A DNA stretch of 64,000 nucleotides from Bryobacteraceae bacterium (GTDB lineage Bacteria; Acidobacteriota; Terriglobia; Bryobacterales; Bryobacteraceae): NCBI GenBank assembly GCA_947458745.1, contig CANGYQ010000008.1, positions 124,001 to 188,000 of the forward strand. The letters are read 5' to 3'. This document shows, one piece after another, positions 1 to 8,901 of the stretch. The position numbers and the translations under genes are program-made. The notes beneath the pieces were generated by a model. The model was not told the DNA's origin, did not search any database, and worked only from the letters and a program-made list of their open reading frames with translations. How positions within the stretch are numbered: the stretch's first letter is position 1; each line of letters begins with the position of its first letter.

Positions 1-354
1 CACGTTCGACATCCGGGAGCGGAAGTCCCGGATGATGCCGTTGGGCAGAATCAATGTATCGAAGCGCACAAACAGTTCCGCGCGACCCTTCACGCGGCCG
101 GCGCGCTTGACTGTGGTGACGGTTCCGGCGACGCTCGACCCCACCGGGATCACCACGCGGCTAGCCACGATGATGGGGAACACCGTTTCCAGATAGACCC
201 GGTCACCTTCGGCGGCGTTCTTGGTGCTCACCGAGTTCAACAGACTAAGCGGAATGCGCGTGCCAGTCTCGACACGTACCGCCGGGGCCGGTTGCGGGGC
301 TGCCGCCGGGGCGTCTTGAGCAAGCCAGGCTAGGGCGATGGTGGCGATAAACAT
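1..354 (-). CDS. secreted hypothetical protein, 3' end beyond window
   Basis: Partial gene of 118 visible codons; its 3' end lies beyond the window start. The ATG at 354 is preceded by a GGAGT Shine-Dalgarno six bases upstream. The first ~25 residues form a hydrophobic signal sequence followed by an Ala/Pro-rich linker. The remainder has a beta-rich pattern (GTRIPLSLLNSVSTKNAAEG, then a Val/Gly-rich stretch ending in LPNG) that resembles the C-terminal fold of TrbI/VirB10-like proteins, often seen in isolated acidobacterial secreted proteins. That resemblance is from memory and no function is assigned. It is divergent from the tRNA gene. Confidence 0.7.
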   Translation of the reverse strand, partial: MFIATIALAWLAQDAPAAAPQPAPAVRVETGTRIPLSLLNSVSTKNAAEGDRVYLETVFPIIVASRVVIPVGSSVAGTVTTVKRAGRVKGRAELFVRFDTLILPNGIIRDFRSRMSNV

Positions 355-456
355 CAGTGGACTCCTTACACCACGATAAACGCTTCCGGCACCCGGCAAG
401 TTGCAAAACTCTTGGGTGAAGGCGGAACCGGGGCGAGATTCGTACAATGGAGGGGC

Positions 457-533
457 GGGCCCGTAGCTCATCTGGATAGAGCACCGACCTTCTAAGTCGG
501 GGGTAGCAGGTTCGAGTCCTGCCGGGCCTACCA
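457..533 (+). tRNA. tRNA-Arg (anticodon UCU)
   Basis: A complete 77-nt cloverleaf including an encoded CCA. The acceptor stem GGGCCCG (457-463) pairs with the 3' strand before discriminator A, with one G-U at the top. The D arm is GCTC/GAGC. The anticodon stem CCGAC/GTCGG (484-488/496-500) encloses loop CTTCTAA, giving anticodon TCT at 491-493. The T arm carries the GTTCGAGTCC pattern. It reads AGA and AGG arginine codons, which should be rare in this high-GC genome. Confidence 0.97.
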
Positions 534-548
534 ATAGGATCCACTTCA

Positions 549-1094
549 TTGAACCGCTTCCTATCCCGGCGCACCGCCCCGTTCCGCCGCATTCTGCTGG
601 TTGAATCCGGCTCGCGCTCCATTGCGGAAGGCTGGCTGGGTTGGCTGAACAAAGAGCATCCGCAAGCCTCAGTGGATCTGCTGACCTGCTACGACGGCGA
701 GCCCCAGCATTACGATGGCGCACGCGGAGCGGTGTTCTCCACCAACGACTACCGGACCGACGCCGCCCGGCAGGCGCTAATGACGGAGTTTCTAGCCAAC
801 CACTACGACGTTGTTGCCATCATCTGTGCCGACGAGCCGGTGATGACCAAGTGGAAGTGGTACACGGCGCTGAAGCTGAAGTGCAAAGTGGTGATCATCA
901 ACGAGAATGGCGACTGGTTTTGGCTCGACCGCGGCAACTGGGATATCGTCCGCAAGTTTGTCGCCTTCCGTAGCGGCCTGTCCGGTTCCGGCGCGCTATT
1001 GCAGCCGTTGCGCCTGTTGGCTTTTCCGTTCACGTTAACCTATCTGTTGCTGTACGCACTGATGGTCCATACCCGTCGAAAGGTGTTTTCATGA
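549..1094 (+). CDS. conserved hypothetical protein with C-terminal membrane segment
   Basis: 181 residues, TTG start at 549 with AGGA nine bases upstream; it begins 15 nt after the tRNA. The N-terminal half has an alternating beta/alpha pattern (RRILLVESGSRSIAEGWLGW, later ASVDLLTCYDG and YDVVAIICADEP) recalling the N-terminal domain of GT9-type heptosyltransferases, but the second glycosyltransferase domain is missing. Residues ~150-172 form one hydrophobic segment followed by a basic tail, so the protein is probably anchored to the inner membrane with a cytoplasmic globular domain. I recall similar proteins only as uncharacterised acidobacterial ORFs. The stop overlaps the next gene by ATGA, so the two are probably translationally coupled. 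Confidence 0.75.
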   Translation: MNRFLSRRTAPFRRILLVESGSRSIAEGWLGWLNKEHPQASVDLLTCYDGEPQHYDGARGAVFSTNDYRTDAARQALMTEFLANHYDVVAIICADEPVMTKWKWYTALKLKCKVVIINENGDWFWLDRGNWDIVRKFVAFRSGLSGSGALLQPLRLLAFPFTLTYLLLYALMVHTRRKVFS

Positions 1095-2068
1095 AAGCGA
1101 TTGTTGTCCATGAGCCAGGTGGCGCGGAGAACCTGCGTTACGAAGAGATCGCGCGGCCGGAGCCTGGAAGGGGCGAAGTGCTGGTCCGGATCGTGGCCGC
1201 CGGGGTGAACTACATCGACACCTATTTCCGGCGCGGCATGTACCCCGCCCCGGAGCGGCCCATGCGCTTAGGGATGGAAGGGTCAGGCTACGTGGAGACA
1301 CTGGGCGAAGGCGTGACCTCGTTTGCGGTGGGCGACCCGGTAGCATTTGCGATGACGCGCGGCGCCTATGCCGAATACTGCGTCGTGGCGGCGGACAAGC
1401 TGGTGCCAGTGCCCACGGGCGTTCCGGTGGCGGAAGCGGCGCAGATGATGTTGCAGGGCATGACGGCCCACTATCTCACCCGGTCCACGTTTGCCCTGAA
1501 GCCCGGCGATACCTGCCTGGTGCACGCGGCGGCTGGCGGAACGGGGCGGCTGCTGTGCCAGATCGCCAAGATCGTCGGTGCCCGTGTGATCGGTACGGCC
1601 GGCAACGAAACCAAGGCCGAACAGGCCAAGGCCGCTGGCGCCGATGACGTGATCCTTTACCAGACGCAGGATTTTGTCGCGGAAGTGAAGCGCATCACCA
1701 ATGGACGCGGCGTCGATGTGGTCTACGACGGCGTCGGAGCCACGACGTTCGACGGCAGCCTCAACTGCCTGCGGTCGCGCGGCATGATGGTGCTGTTCGG
1801 CCAATCTTCCGGCCCGGTGCCGCCGTTTGACATCCAGGTGCTGAACCAGAAGGGTTCACTGTTCCTGTCCCGCCCCAGCCTGGGCCATTACGTCGCCACG
1901 CGCGAGGAGTTGGAATGGCGCGCCAAGGAGATCTTCGAGTGGCGCGCGGCGAGCAAGCTCGCCTTTGCCCTGGACCGCAGCTACCCGCTGGCCGATGCCG
2001 CTCAGGCACACCTGGATCTGGAAGGCCGCAAGACCGCGGGCAAGCTGGTCCTGACGGTCAGCCAATGA
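1091..2068 (+). CDS. qor: NADPH:quinone oxidoreductase (zinc-independent MDR family)
   Basis: 325 residues, normal length for QOR-type medium-chain dehydrogenases. It should catalyse NADPH-dependent reduction of quinones or enones in the cytoplasm. The N-terminal GroES-like domain has the QOR signature around AAGVNYIDTYFRRGMYP, and the zinc-binding cysteines and histidine of alcohol dehydrogenases are absent. The cofactor domain contains HAAAGGTGRLLCQIAK (a QOR variant of the Rossmann glycine motif) and DVVYDGVG. The ATG overlaps the upstream stop, and the stop overlaps the next start by ATGA, placing it in an operon ahead of the peptidase and accBC. Physiological substrate unknown. Confidence 0.9.
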   Translation: MKAIVVHEPGGAENLRYEEIARPEPGRGEVLVRIVAAGVNYIDTYFRRGMYPAPERPMRLGMEGSGYVETLGEGVTSFAVGDPVAFAMTRGAYAEYCVVAADKLVPVPTGVPVAEAAQMMLQGMTAHYLTRSTFALKPGDTCLVHAAAGGTGRLLCQIAKIVGARVIGTAGNETKAEQAKAAGADDVILYQTQDFVAEVKRITNGRGVDVVYDGVGATTFDGSLNCLRSRGMMVLFGQSSGPVPPFDIQVLNQKGSLFLSRPSLGHYVATREELEWRAKEIFEWRAASKLAFALDRSYPLADAAQAHLDLEGRKTAGKLVLTVSQ

Positions 2069-3129
2069 GCTTCGACCCGAACACGCTGGATCTGGCCGCA
2101 TTAGGCGTCGAAGCGTTTCTGACGGCGGAACCGTCCAACGTCCGTTATCTCACCGGCTTCACCGGCTCCAATGGACTGGTGTTGATGGAGGGTGGGCGGA
2201 TGACGCTGTTCACCGATCCCCGCTACACCATCCAGGCCTCGGCCGAATACTCAGGCCCAGTGGACGTGATCAAGCGAGGTGGCTTGCCGCTGGCCGCCGC
2301 CAAACTGATTACCCGCCGGAGGCTGCGCAAGGTGGGGTTCGAGAAGAACCGGCTCAGCTTTGCCGCACATGCGGCGTTGACGGCAGCGCTCGACAAAAAG
2401 GCCGAACTGGTGCCATTGGATGACGTGATCGAGACCCGCCGGATGGTGAAGACCCCGGCCGAGATCGCCAAGATCCGCCATTCCGTGAACCTGAATTCTC
2501 AGGCCTACCTGCGCGCGCTCCAGCGCTTCAAGCCGGCCATGACCGAGGCGGCGCTGGCAGCCGAAATCGATTACCAGGTGCGCCGGTTGGGTGCGGACGG
2601 CCCGGCCTTTGACACCATCGTCGCCAGCGGCGAGCGCACCGCCCTGCCCCACGCGCATCCGGTGGCTAAACCGATTCAGCCCAATCAGTTATTATTAATA
2701 GACATGGGCGCGATGGTGGACGGATATGCGTCCGACATGACGCGCACGCTGGCGGTCGGCCGGGTTTCGGGGACGCTAAAAAAGATGTATGCGGCGGTTC
2801 TGGAGGCTCAACTGGCGGCCATTGACCGGATCAAGCCGGGAGTGAGTGCCGGGCAGATTGACCGTGCAGCCCGTGATGTGTTGAAGGGTCATGGCCTGGA
2901 CAAGGAGTTTGTGCATTCCACCGGCCATGGACTAGGTTTAGAAATTCACGAGGGCCCGCGCCTCGGCAAGAGTGAGAAGCGCAAGTTGGAAGCGGGCATG
3001 GTGATCACGATAGAACCGGGCGTTTACCGCGAAGGCGTCGGCGGAGTCCGGATTGAAGATACCGTGCTGGTCACCGCTACGGGGCCTGAAGTACTGACGC
3101 CAACACCCAAAGAATTGATGTCCATCTGA
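2065..3129 (+). CDS. M24 family Xaa-Pro aminopeptidase/dipeptidase
   Basis: 354 residues from the ATG at 2065, chosen because it overlaps the qor stop (ATGA) and the protein then starts at the usual creatinase N-domain. The C-terminal pita-bread domain shows the dinuclear metal ligands of the family: Asp in LLIDMGAMVDGYASDMTRT, His in HSTGHGLGLEIHEGPRL, Glu in VITIEPGVY and Glu in GVRIEDTVLVT. It should remove residues N-terminal to proline from peptides in the cytoplasm. One nucleotide separates its stop from accB; a proline peptidase directly before accBC is a gene order known from many bacteria, usually with efp between them, which is missing here. Confidence 0.92.
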   Translation: MSFDPNTLDLAALGVEAFLTAEPSNVRYLTGFTGSNGLVLMEGGRMTLFTDPRYTIQASAEYSGPVDVIKRGGLPLAAAKLITRRRLRKVGFEKNRLSFAAHAALTAALDKKAELVPLDDVIETRRMVKTPAEIAKIRHSVNLNSQAYLRALQRFKPAMTEAALAAEIDYQVRRLGADGPAFDTIVASGERTALPHAHPVAKPIQPNQLLLIDMGAMVDGYASDMTRTLAVGRVSGTLKKMYAAVLEAQLAAIDRIKPGVSAGQIDRAARDVLKGHGLDKEFVHSTGHGLGLEIHEGPRLGKSEKRKLEAGMVITIEPGVYREGVGGVRIEDTVLVTATGPEVLTPTPKELMSI

Positions 3130-3130
3130 A

Positions 3131-3586
3131 ATGACGAACGAAGAAATCAAACAGCTGATCGCCCTGGCACAAGAAACCGGCGTGGCGGAGTTGGAAGTAC
3201 AACGCGGCGAAAACCGCATCCGCGTCAAACTGGCCGGCTCCAATGACTATTTCCCGGTTCCCGCCGCCGTCGCCCCGGCTCCGGCCGCCACGGTGGGAGC
3301 GATCTCCGCCCCGCCGGCCTCATCGGACCCGCTGAGTGACCCTAATGTGGTGCTGATCAAGTCCCCCATTGTCGGCACTTTCTATGAAGCCTCCTCACCC
3401 ACCTCAGCGCCCTTCGTGAAAGTGGGCGATTCGGTCTCCGTGGGCAAGGTGCTGTGCATCATCGAATCGATGAAGCTGATGAACGAGATTGAGTCCGAAT
3501 ACGCCGGCACCATCGTCGCCAAGCTGGTCGAGAACGGCCACCCGGTAGAATACGGTGAAGCGATGTTTGCGGTGCGCCCCGCATAG
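3131..3586 (+). CDS. accB: acetyl-CoA carboxylase biotin carboxyl carrier protein
   Basis: 151 residues, standard AccB length. The N-terminal ~35 residues form the usual helix/strand region, followed by a mobile Ala/Pro-rich linker (~42-70) and the C-terminal biotinyl domain. The biotin acceptor is Lys115 in ESMKLMNE. The protein carries carboxybiotin between biotin carboxylase and carboxyltransferase in the first step of fatty-acid synthesis. It is 1 nt after the peptidase gene and 8 nt before accC; accA and accD are not in the window. Confidence 0.97.
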   Translation: MTNEEIKQLIALAQETGVAELEVQRGENRIRVKLAGSNDYFPVPAAVAPAPAATVGAISAPPASSDPLSDPNVVLIKSPIVGTFYEASSPTSAPFVKVGDSVSVGKVLCIIESMKLMNEIESEYAGTIVAKLVENGHPVEYGEAMFAVRPA

Positions 3587-3594
3587 CTGTACCC

Positions 3595-4959
3595 ATGTTC
3601 CAGAAGATTCTGATCGCCAACCGCGGCGAAATCGCCCTCCGCATCATTTGCGCCTGTAAGGACCTGGGCATCAAGACGGTGGCCGTCTACTCAGAAGCCG
3701 ACCGCAACAGCCTCCACGTCCGGTTCGCCGACGAAGCCGTCTGCATCGGCCCGGCCAAAAGCGCCCGTAGCTACCTGGACATCCCGTCAGTGATGAGCGC
3801 CGCCGAGATCACCAACGTCAATGCCATCCACCCGGGCTACGGCTTCTTAAGCGAGAACGCCGACTTCGCCGAAGTCTGCGCTGCACACGGCGTCAAATTC
3901 ATCGGCCCTAGCCCGAACGTCACCCGCATGATGGGCCTCAAGCAAAAGGCTCGCGCGGCCATGAAGGAAGCGGGCGTACCCACGCTGCCCGGTTCCATCG
4001 ACGTGCTCCATTCCGCGGAAGAGGCGCTGGAGATCGCCAATGAGATCGGCTACCCGGTGATCCTAAAAGCCGCCGCCGGTGGTGGTGGACGCGGCATGCG
4101 GGTGGTCCATTCGGCGGAAGAGCTGCCCACGCAGCTGCTGCAGGCGCAGACCGAAGCCGGTGCGGCATTCTCGGTGCCGGACATCTACGTCGAAAAGTAC
4201 ATCCCCAACCCGCGCCACATCGAGTTCCAGTTGCTGGCCGACGAGCACGGCGATGTCGAAGTGTTGTTTGAGCGTGAATGCTCCATCCAGCGCCGTCACC
4301 AGAAGCTGATCGAAGAAGCTCCCTCACCCGTGGTGACGCCGGAGCTGCGCGCCGAAATGTGTGAGCGGCTGAAGGTGGCCTTCAAGAAGATTGGCTACAC
4401 CAACGCGGGCACCGTCGAGTTTCTGATGGACCCCGAGGGCAACCTCTTCTTCATCGAAGTGAACGCCCGCATCCAGGTGGAGCACCCGGTAACGGAAGCC
4501 ATCACGGGCGTCGACCTGGTGAAGAGTCAGATCCTGATCGCCGCCGGGGCCAGGTTGTCTGACTTCCTGATCCGCCCCATCCAGCTAAACGGCCACGCCA
4601 TCGAATGCCGCATTAACGCCGAGCACCCGGAAACGTTCGCACCCTCACCAGGGCGCATCACCGGCTTGAACCTGCCTGGCGGCATTGGCGTCCGCGTCGA
4701 CACGGCAGTCTATACCGACGGTGTCATTCCGCCCTACTATGACTCGCTAGTGGCGAAACTGATCTGCCACGGCGCCACGCGCGAAGAAGCCATTGACCGG
4801 TCGCTGCGCGCACTCGACATGTTTGTGGTGGAAGGCATCTACACCTCCATCCCGCTCCAAAAGCGCATCCTGGCCGACGAAGATTTTCGAGCCGCCCGGA
4901 TCGACACGAACTACATCGCCCGCAAAATGCCGCCGAAGGCAACCGCCGCCAAGGGGTAG
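3595..4959 (+). CDS. accC: acetyl-CoA carboxylase biotin carboxylase subunit
   Basis: 454 residues, close to the usual ~450. It carboxylates the biotin on AccB using ATP and bicarbonate. Recognisable parts: N-terminal domain starting [15 protein letters not shown]; the ATP-grasp glycine-rich loop [33 protein letters not shown]; and the active-site segment [20 protein letters not shown]. The C-terminal BC domain contains [12 protein letters not shown]. The spacing to accB is eight bases, so co-transcription is very likely. All expected motifs are intact. Confidence 0.98.
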   Translation: MFQKILIANRGEIALRIICACKDLGIKTVAVYSEADRNSLHVRFADEAVCIGPAKSARSYLDIPSVMSAAEITNVNAIHPGYGFLSENADFAEVCAAHGVKFIGPSPNVTRMMGLKQKARAAMKEAGVPTLPGSIDVLHSAEEALEIANEIGYPVILKAAAGGGGRGMRVVHSAEELPTQLLQAQTEAGAAFSVPDIYVEKYIPNPRHIEFQLLADEHGDVEVLFERECSIQRRHQKLIEEAPSPVVTPELRAEMCERLKVAFKKIGYTNAGTVEFLMDPEGNLFFIEVNARIQVEHPVTEAITGVDLVKSQILIAAGARLSDFLIRPIQLNGHAIECRINAEHPETFAPSPGRITGLNLPGGIGVRVDTAVYTDGVIPPYYDSLVAKLICHGATREEAIDRSLRALDMFVVEGIYTSIPLQKRILADEDFRAARIDTNYIARKMPPKATAAKG

Positions 4960-5057
4960 GCCGGGCGAGAACCTCGCCCTCAGCCAGCGGCGCGGCTCGA
5001 TCTGCGGCAAACTAGCCCTATGATCGCTTCGATCAACGTCCTGACGGAACGATTGAC

Positions 5058-5519
5058 GTGACCCATCCGGTCCCATTCTTGCGTCGAGCTGGCTCGATTG
5101 CGATCCATCTTGTTCTATTTCTGTTGCAAACCGTCGCAGTCGTTATTGTTTCCCTGGTTGCGCGCTTTGTTGGCGAGGCGATGTTGTTCCGACTCCATTC
5201 CGGCCATTGCGGTGTCAGGGGGGTTGCGACAACAGCAATTGCGCCGATGCTCGCGGGATACCTGCTGGGACACTCTGCGTCAGTAATTCTGGGCCGCTAC
5301 AACAATTTGCTGTCCTACTGGGTGTGGGTGATTCCGACTCTTTGGGCTCTGCGCGTGTTCGGTATAAGTCCAACTCAGCTCAACTTCATGTTCTGCACCG
5401 GCGGTAAGAGCGAGGGATTGACTGGACTTCTGGTCACCGGACCATGGTGCTGCGCTGCTTTCTACTCGGTCGCGTGCTGGCGCGCGTCCCGCCATCGTGT
5501 ATTGCCCGAACGGCCGTGA
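5058..5519 (+). CDS. putative small integral membrane protein
   Basis: 153 residues from a GTG start without a clear ribosome binding site, so the start is uncertain. Four hydrophobic segments are visible at about residues 13-38, 58-80, 84-103 and 122-143. The composition is less GC-biased than the surrounding genes, and the family is unknown to me. It lies in the same direction between accC and pgi, leaving ~100 nt before it and ~50 nt after it. It could be a recently acquired gene or a non-functional ORF; the clear membrane periodicity is the main argument that it is real. Confidence 0.45.
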   Translation: MTHPVPFLRRAGSIAIHLVLFLLQTVAVVIVSLVARFVGEAMLFRLHSGHCGVRGVATTAIAPMLAGYLLGHSASVILGRYNNLLSYWVWVIPTLWALRVFGISPTQLNFMFCTGGKSEGLTGLLVTGPWCCAAFYSVACWRASRHRVLPERP

Positions 5520-5571
5520 AGCTTGTCGTGGCATGGGCTCAGCAGGCGCATGGCCTGATAAGCTGACAAAT

Positions 5572-6960
5572 GTGCGCATCAGTTTTGATTCCTCCAACCT
5601 TCTTTCGAGCCTGATCGGCCCCGAACACGGCCTCACTCCGGCTGACTTGAAGGGTTCCGACAACGCCGCCTACGCTGCTCTGGCCGCATTCAAGCAGTCC
5701 GCCGAACAGGGGACTTATGGTTTTCCCTTGCTCCCGTTCCAAAAGGAGCTGATCGCCTCCATTGCGGACTACGCGTCGAAGCTGGCGGGCACCTACGACA
5801 CGGTGTGCGTGGTGGGCATCGGTGGCTCCGCGCTGGGCGCCTGGGCGCTCGATTGCGGATTGCGCGGCCAGCACCCGCTGCAGGCGGCCTTCTCAGCAAA
5901 GAACCCGCGCCTGGCGATCCTGGACAACGTCGACCCCCAGTTTGTCGAAAGCGCACTGGCCTCGATGACGCCCAAGAAGACGCACGTCGTCGTGATCGCC
6001 AAATCCGGCGCCACCGCCGAGACCGTGGCCACCTTCATGATCGTCAAGGATTGGCTGGAAGCGGCACTGGGCAAGAAGGCCGCGGCGCGGATCACCGTCG
6101 TCACCAGTGAAGGCCGGGGCGACCTGAAGGTGCTGGCCACGCAGCAGGGCTACACCACATTCCACCTGCCCGATAACGTCGGTGGACGCTTCAGCGTGCT
6201 CTCGGCCGTTGGCCTGGTGCCAGCGGCGCTGGCGGGCTTCGACATCAAGAAGATCTGCAAGGGCGCAGCCGAAATGACGAAGCTGTGCTGGACGAAGGAT
6301 CTCGATAAGAACGTCGCCCTCCGCGCGGCGCAGTTCCATCATCTGGTGTGGACCAAGAAGGGCAAGACGCTGCAAGTGGCTTTCCCCTACGTCAACCGCC
6401 TGTGGGGCAGCGCGTTCTGGTTCCGGCAGTTGTGGGCGGAGTCACTGGGCAAGAAGAAGAACCGCGCGGGCGAAGTGGTGCACGTGGGCCAGACGCCGAT
6501 TGCCGCCCTCGGCACCACCGATCAGCACAGCCAGGTGCAGCTCTACATGGAGGGCCCCAACGACAAGGTGTTCAGCTTCTGGACCGTGGACAAGTTTGCC
6601 ACCTCCGGCAAGATCCCGAAGGGCAAGCTGGGCCTGGAAGGCTTCGACTATTTGGCCGGGCAATCGCTGGCCAAGCTGATCGACGCCGAGCAGAAGGCCA
6701 CCGCCGCCGCACTCACGGAAGAGCAGCGCCCCAACTGCAACTACACGCTCTCGAAGTTGGATGAAGAGCATCTGGGCGCATTCCTGCAACTGCTGGAGTT
6801 CCAGACGGCCTTCATGGGCGAACTGCTGAACATCAACGCGTTTGACCAGGAAGGCGTTGAGCTGGGCAAGAAGTTCACCTTCGCGCTGATGGGCCGCAAG
6901 GGCTTCAAAGAGTTCGGCGACCGCTTTGCCGCCTACGAAAAGAAGCGCAAGGGCAAATGA
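5572..6960 (+). CDS. pgi: glucose-6-phosphate isomerase
   Basis: 462 residues from the GTG at 5572, where the family-like N-terminus VRISFDSSNLL begins; an in-frame ATG at 5533 is an alternative, and neither has a strong ribosome binding site. It interconverts glucose-6-phosphate and fructose-6-phosphate in the cytoplasm. Two SIS-fold halves are visible: CVVGIGGSALGAWAL and VVIAKSGATAETVATF bind the sugar phosphate, and DNVGGRFSVLSAVGL fits the PROSITE PGI signature. The length matches the shorter bacterial PGI branch. Its stop overlaps the sulfatase start by four bases (ATGA). Confidence 0.93.
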   Translation: MRISFDSSNLLSSLIGPEHGLTPADLKGSDNAAYAALAAFKQSAEQGTYGFPLLPFQKELIASIADYASKLAGTYDTVCVVGIGGSALGAWALDCGLRGQHPLQAAFSAKNPRLAILDNVDPQFVESALASMTPKKTHVVVIAKSGATAETVATFMIVKDWLEAALGKKAAARITVVTSEGRGDLKVLATQQGYTTFHLPDNVGGRFSVLSAVGLVPAALAGFDIKKICKGAAEMTKLCWTKDLDKNVALRAAQFHHLVWTKKGKTLQVAFPYVNRLWGSAFWFRQLWAESLGKKKNRAGEVVHVGQTPIAALGTTDQHSQVQLYMEGPNDKVFSFWTVDKFATSGKIPKGKLGLEGFDYLAGQSLAKLIDAEQKATAAALTEEQRPNCNYTLSKLDEEHLGAFLQLLEFQTAFMGELLNINAFDQEGVELGKKFTFALMGRKGFKEFGDRFAAYEKKRKGK

Positions 6961-8411
6961 TCTCGCGCCGCCGCCTGCTCGCCAGTACAGCCCTGGCCGC
7001 GCCGATGCTGGCGCTGCCTCGCAAGACGGCGGCGGAGCGCATCAACGTCCTCTTCATTGGGTCCGATGACTGCCGGGCCACGCTGGGCTGCTACGGCCAC
7101 CCGCTGGTAAAGACCCCGCATCTGGACGCCTTGGCCGCACGCGGCGTCCGGTTTGATCGCGCCTACTGTAACTTCCCGCTCTGCGGACCCAGCCGCACGT
7201 CGATGCTATCGGGCGTGCGGCCGGATACCACCAAGATCTGGGAGAACCAGCTCGCCGTGCGGGACCGCATGCCCGAGGCCATTACCCTGCCCCAGTTGTT
7301 CCGGCAAAGCGGCTGGGAATCAACGCGCCTGGGCAAGATGTACCACATGGACGTGCCGGAATCGATCGGCACCAACAATTGGGACGATCCGCCGTCCTGG
7401 AATCGCGCCCTGAGTCTCGATGGCCCCGAGAACAAGACCATCGGCGAAGGCCGCAACCCCACTCCTGGTTTTCCTTCGGGCAATGCCTTTCACTGGATCT
7501 CCTTTGCCGGCGATGGCCGCGATCAGGCCGATCAACGCGCCGCCGACCAAGCGGTCGAACTGATCCGTGGGCCGCGCCAGCAGCCCTATTTCCTGGGCCT
7601 GGGCCTGCTCCGGCCCCATGTGCCGCTGGTGGCGCCGTCGAAGTTTTTTGACCTCTACCCGCTCGACAAAGTGGACCTCCGCACCAACCCCGCGGGTGAC
7701 GTGGAAGACATCCCGCAACTCAGCGAGATCACCATCACCCGCCGCGGCGGCGACATGAAGATGAATGAGCGGGACAAGCGTGAAGTGCTGCGCGCTTACT
7801 ATGCCTCGGTCAGCTACATGGATTCGCTGGTGGGCCAGGTGCTGCAAGCGGTCGAAAAGAAGGGCGAATTGACCCGCACCGCCGTCGTATTCTGGAGCGA
7901 CCACGGCTACCATCTAGGCGAACATTTCCGCTGGCAGAAGCGGAGCCTGTTCGAAGAATCCTCCCGCGTCCCGCTGATCGTCGCCGCGCCCGGCAGAAAG
8001 GCTCGCGGAGCCACCAGCCGAGCACTAGTGGAACTGGTGGACGTCTACCCCACGGTGGCCGAACTCGCTGGACTCACACCCCCGGCGCACCTCGAGGGCC
8101 AAAGCTTCGTGCCACTCCTCGACCGCCCGCAACGCCCCTGGAAGACGGCGGCCTTCACCCAGGTCTATCAGCCACCCAACATCGTGGGCCGAGCCGTGGT
8201 GACTCAGCGATACCGCTACATCCAGTGGACCGGCGAGGCTCCAGCGACGGCCAAAGAGCCGGGGTCAGAGGATCGCGAAGAACTCTACGACCACCAGACC
8301 GACCCGCACGAGTTCACCAACCTCAGCCGCAACCCGGTCCACTCTGCCACACTGGCTCAAATGCGGCAAGTGATGGCGGCGGGTTGGAAGGCAGCGCGGG
8401 CGAAGGCGTAG
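6957..8411 (+). CDS. exported sulfatase, iduronate-2-sulfatase-like
   Basis: 484 residues. The N-terminus (RRRLLASTALAAPMLALP) looks like a Tat or Sec signal, so the enzyme probably acts outside the cytoplasm. The core begins INVLFIGSDDCR with metal-binding Asp37-Asp38. Cys76 in CGPSR is the residue converted to formylglycine in S1-family sulfatases; the second metal/substrate region is WSDHGYHLGEH. The overall pattern fits iduronate-2-sulfatase-like enzymes that desulfate glycosaminoglycan- or algal-type polysaccharides; the true substrate is unknown. No formylglycine-generating enzyme lies in the window. It overlaps pgi by 4 bp. Confidence 0.9.
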   Translation: MISRRRLLASTALAAPMLALPRKTAAERINVLFIGSDDCRATLGCYGHPLVKTPHLDALAARGVRFDRAYCNFPLCGPSRTSMLSGVRPDTTKIWENQLAVRDRMPEAITLPQLFRQSGWESTRLGKMYHMDVPESIGTNNWDDPPSWNRALSLDGPENKTIGEGRNPTPGFPSGNAFHWISFAGDGRDQADQRAADQAVELIRGPRQQPYFLGLGLLRPHVPLVAPSKFFDLYPLDKVDLRTNPAGDVEDIPQLSEITITRRGGDMKMNERDKREVLRAYYASVSYMDSLVGQVLQAVEKKGELTRTAVVFWSDHGYHLGEHFRWQKRSLFEESSRVPLIVAAPGRKARGATSRALVELVDVYPTVAELAGLTPPAHLEGQSFVPLLDRPQRPWKTAAFTQVYQPPNIVGRAVVTQRYRYIQWTGEAPATAKEPGSEDREELYDHQTDPHEFTNLSRNPVHSATLAQMRQVMAAGWKAARAKA

Positions 8412-8417
8412 GGTCGC

Positions 8418-8656
8418 CTAAAGTGAGTTAAGGATAGCCTCGCGCGTAACTCCCTTGTGCGCCGACACGGCCCGCAACAAAGAGTTCAGCGTTCCGATCC
8501 GCAATGGATGATGGGCCGGGATGGCCAAGCGTTGATGGGTGTGCTGTTCCGTCCCAGAATGATGTGGCTCCCCACTTGATGGACCCGCCGATAGTTCCAA
8601 TGAGCGCACAGCACCTGGACCAACTCAGGGCCCGATAGATCGCGCGGAATCTTCAC
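8418..8656 (-). pseudogene. hicA: hicA-like toxin, frameshifted
   Basis: Starts at GTG 8656, overlapping the hicB stop by GTGA. The first ~34 codons read as a HicA N-terminus (KIPRDLSGPELVQVL, then VGSHIIL with the catalytic His), but that frame then leaves the family and stops. The family resumes one frame over as TEQHTHQRLAIPAHHPLRIG and continues to a TAG at 8418. Adding one base near 8553-8555 would restore a single 79-residue protein, the normal HicA size. It therefore looks like a single-base deletion in a double-stranded-RNA-binding-fold mRNA interferase. A sequencing error cannot be excluded. Confidence 0.8.
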
Positions 8657-8862
8657 GCGACTTGCAGCACCTCGTCACGCACCAAGTGAAGGCGAACCGA
8701 CGTGGGCAAGGGTTGATCAAAGAAGTAGGCCGCTACCGCCTCCTTGACGTTGGCGCGCAGTTCATCCCAGGTGTCGGCCTGCGTGAAAATGTTCTCCGTC
8801 AGGCACTCCGCGCAATAGCCGCCATCGGGTTCCTGCACCACTTCAAACACCAGATTGGACAT
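8653..8862 (-). CDS. hicB: HicB-like antitoxin
   Basis: 69 residues from the ATG at 8862, chosen because GGAGGG lies four bases upstream; an ATG at 8886 would add eight residues without a binding site. The protein (FEVVQEPDGGYCAECLTENI, then TWDELRANVKEAVAAYFF) has the HicB partial-RNase-H-like strand/helix pattern, of the short class with no separate DNA-binding domain. It should neutralise the HicA toxin encoded by the overlapping downstream gene, which is frameshifted here. It follows the short-chain dehydrogenase gene by 39 nt on the same strand. Confidence 0.8.
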   Translation of the reverse strand: MSNLVFEVVQEPDGGYCAECLTENIFTQADTWDELRANVKEAVAAYFFDQPLPTSVRLHLVRDEVLQVA

Positions 8863-8901
8863 ATTCCCTCCGGGATAAGGCACCACCGGAAACCACGTGG
8901 C

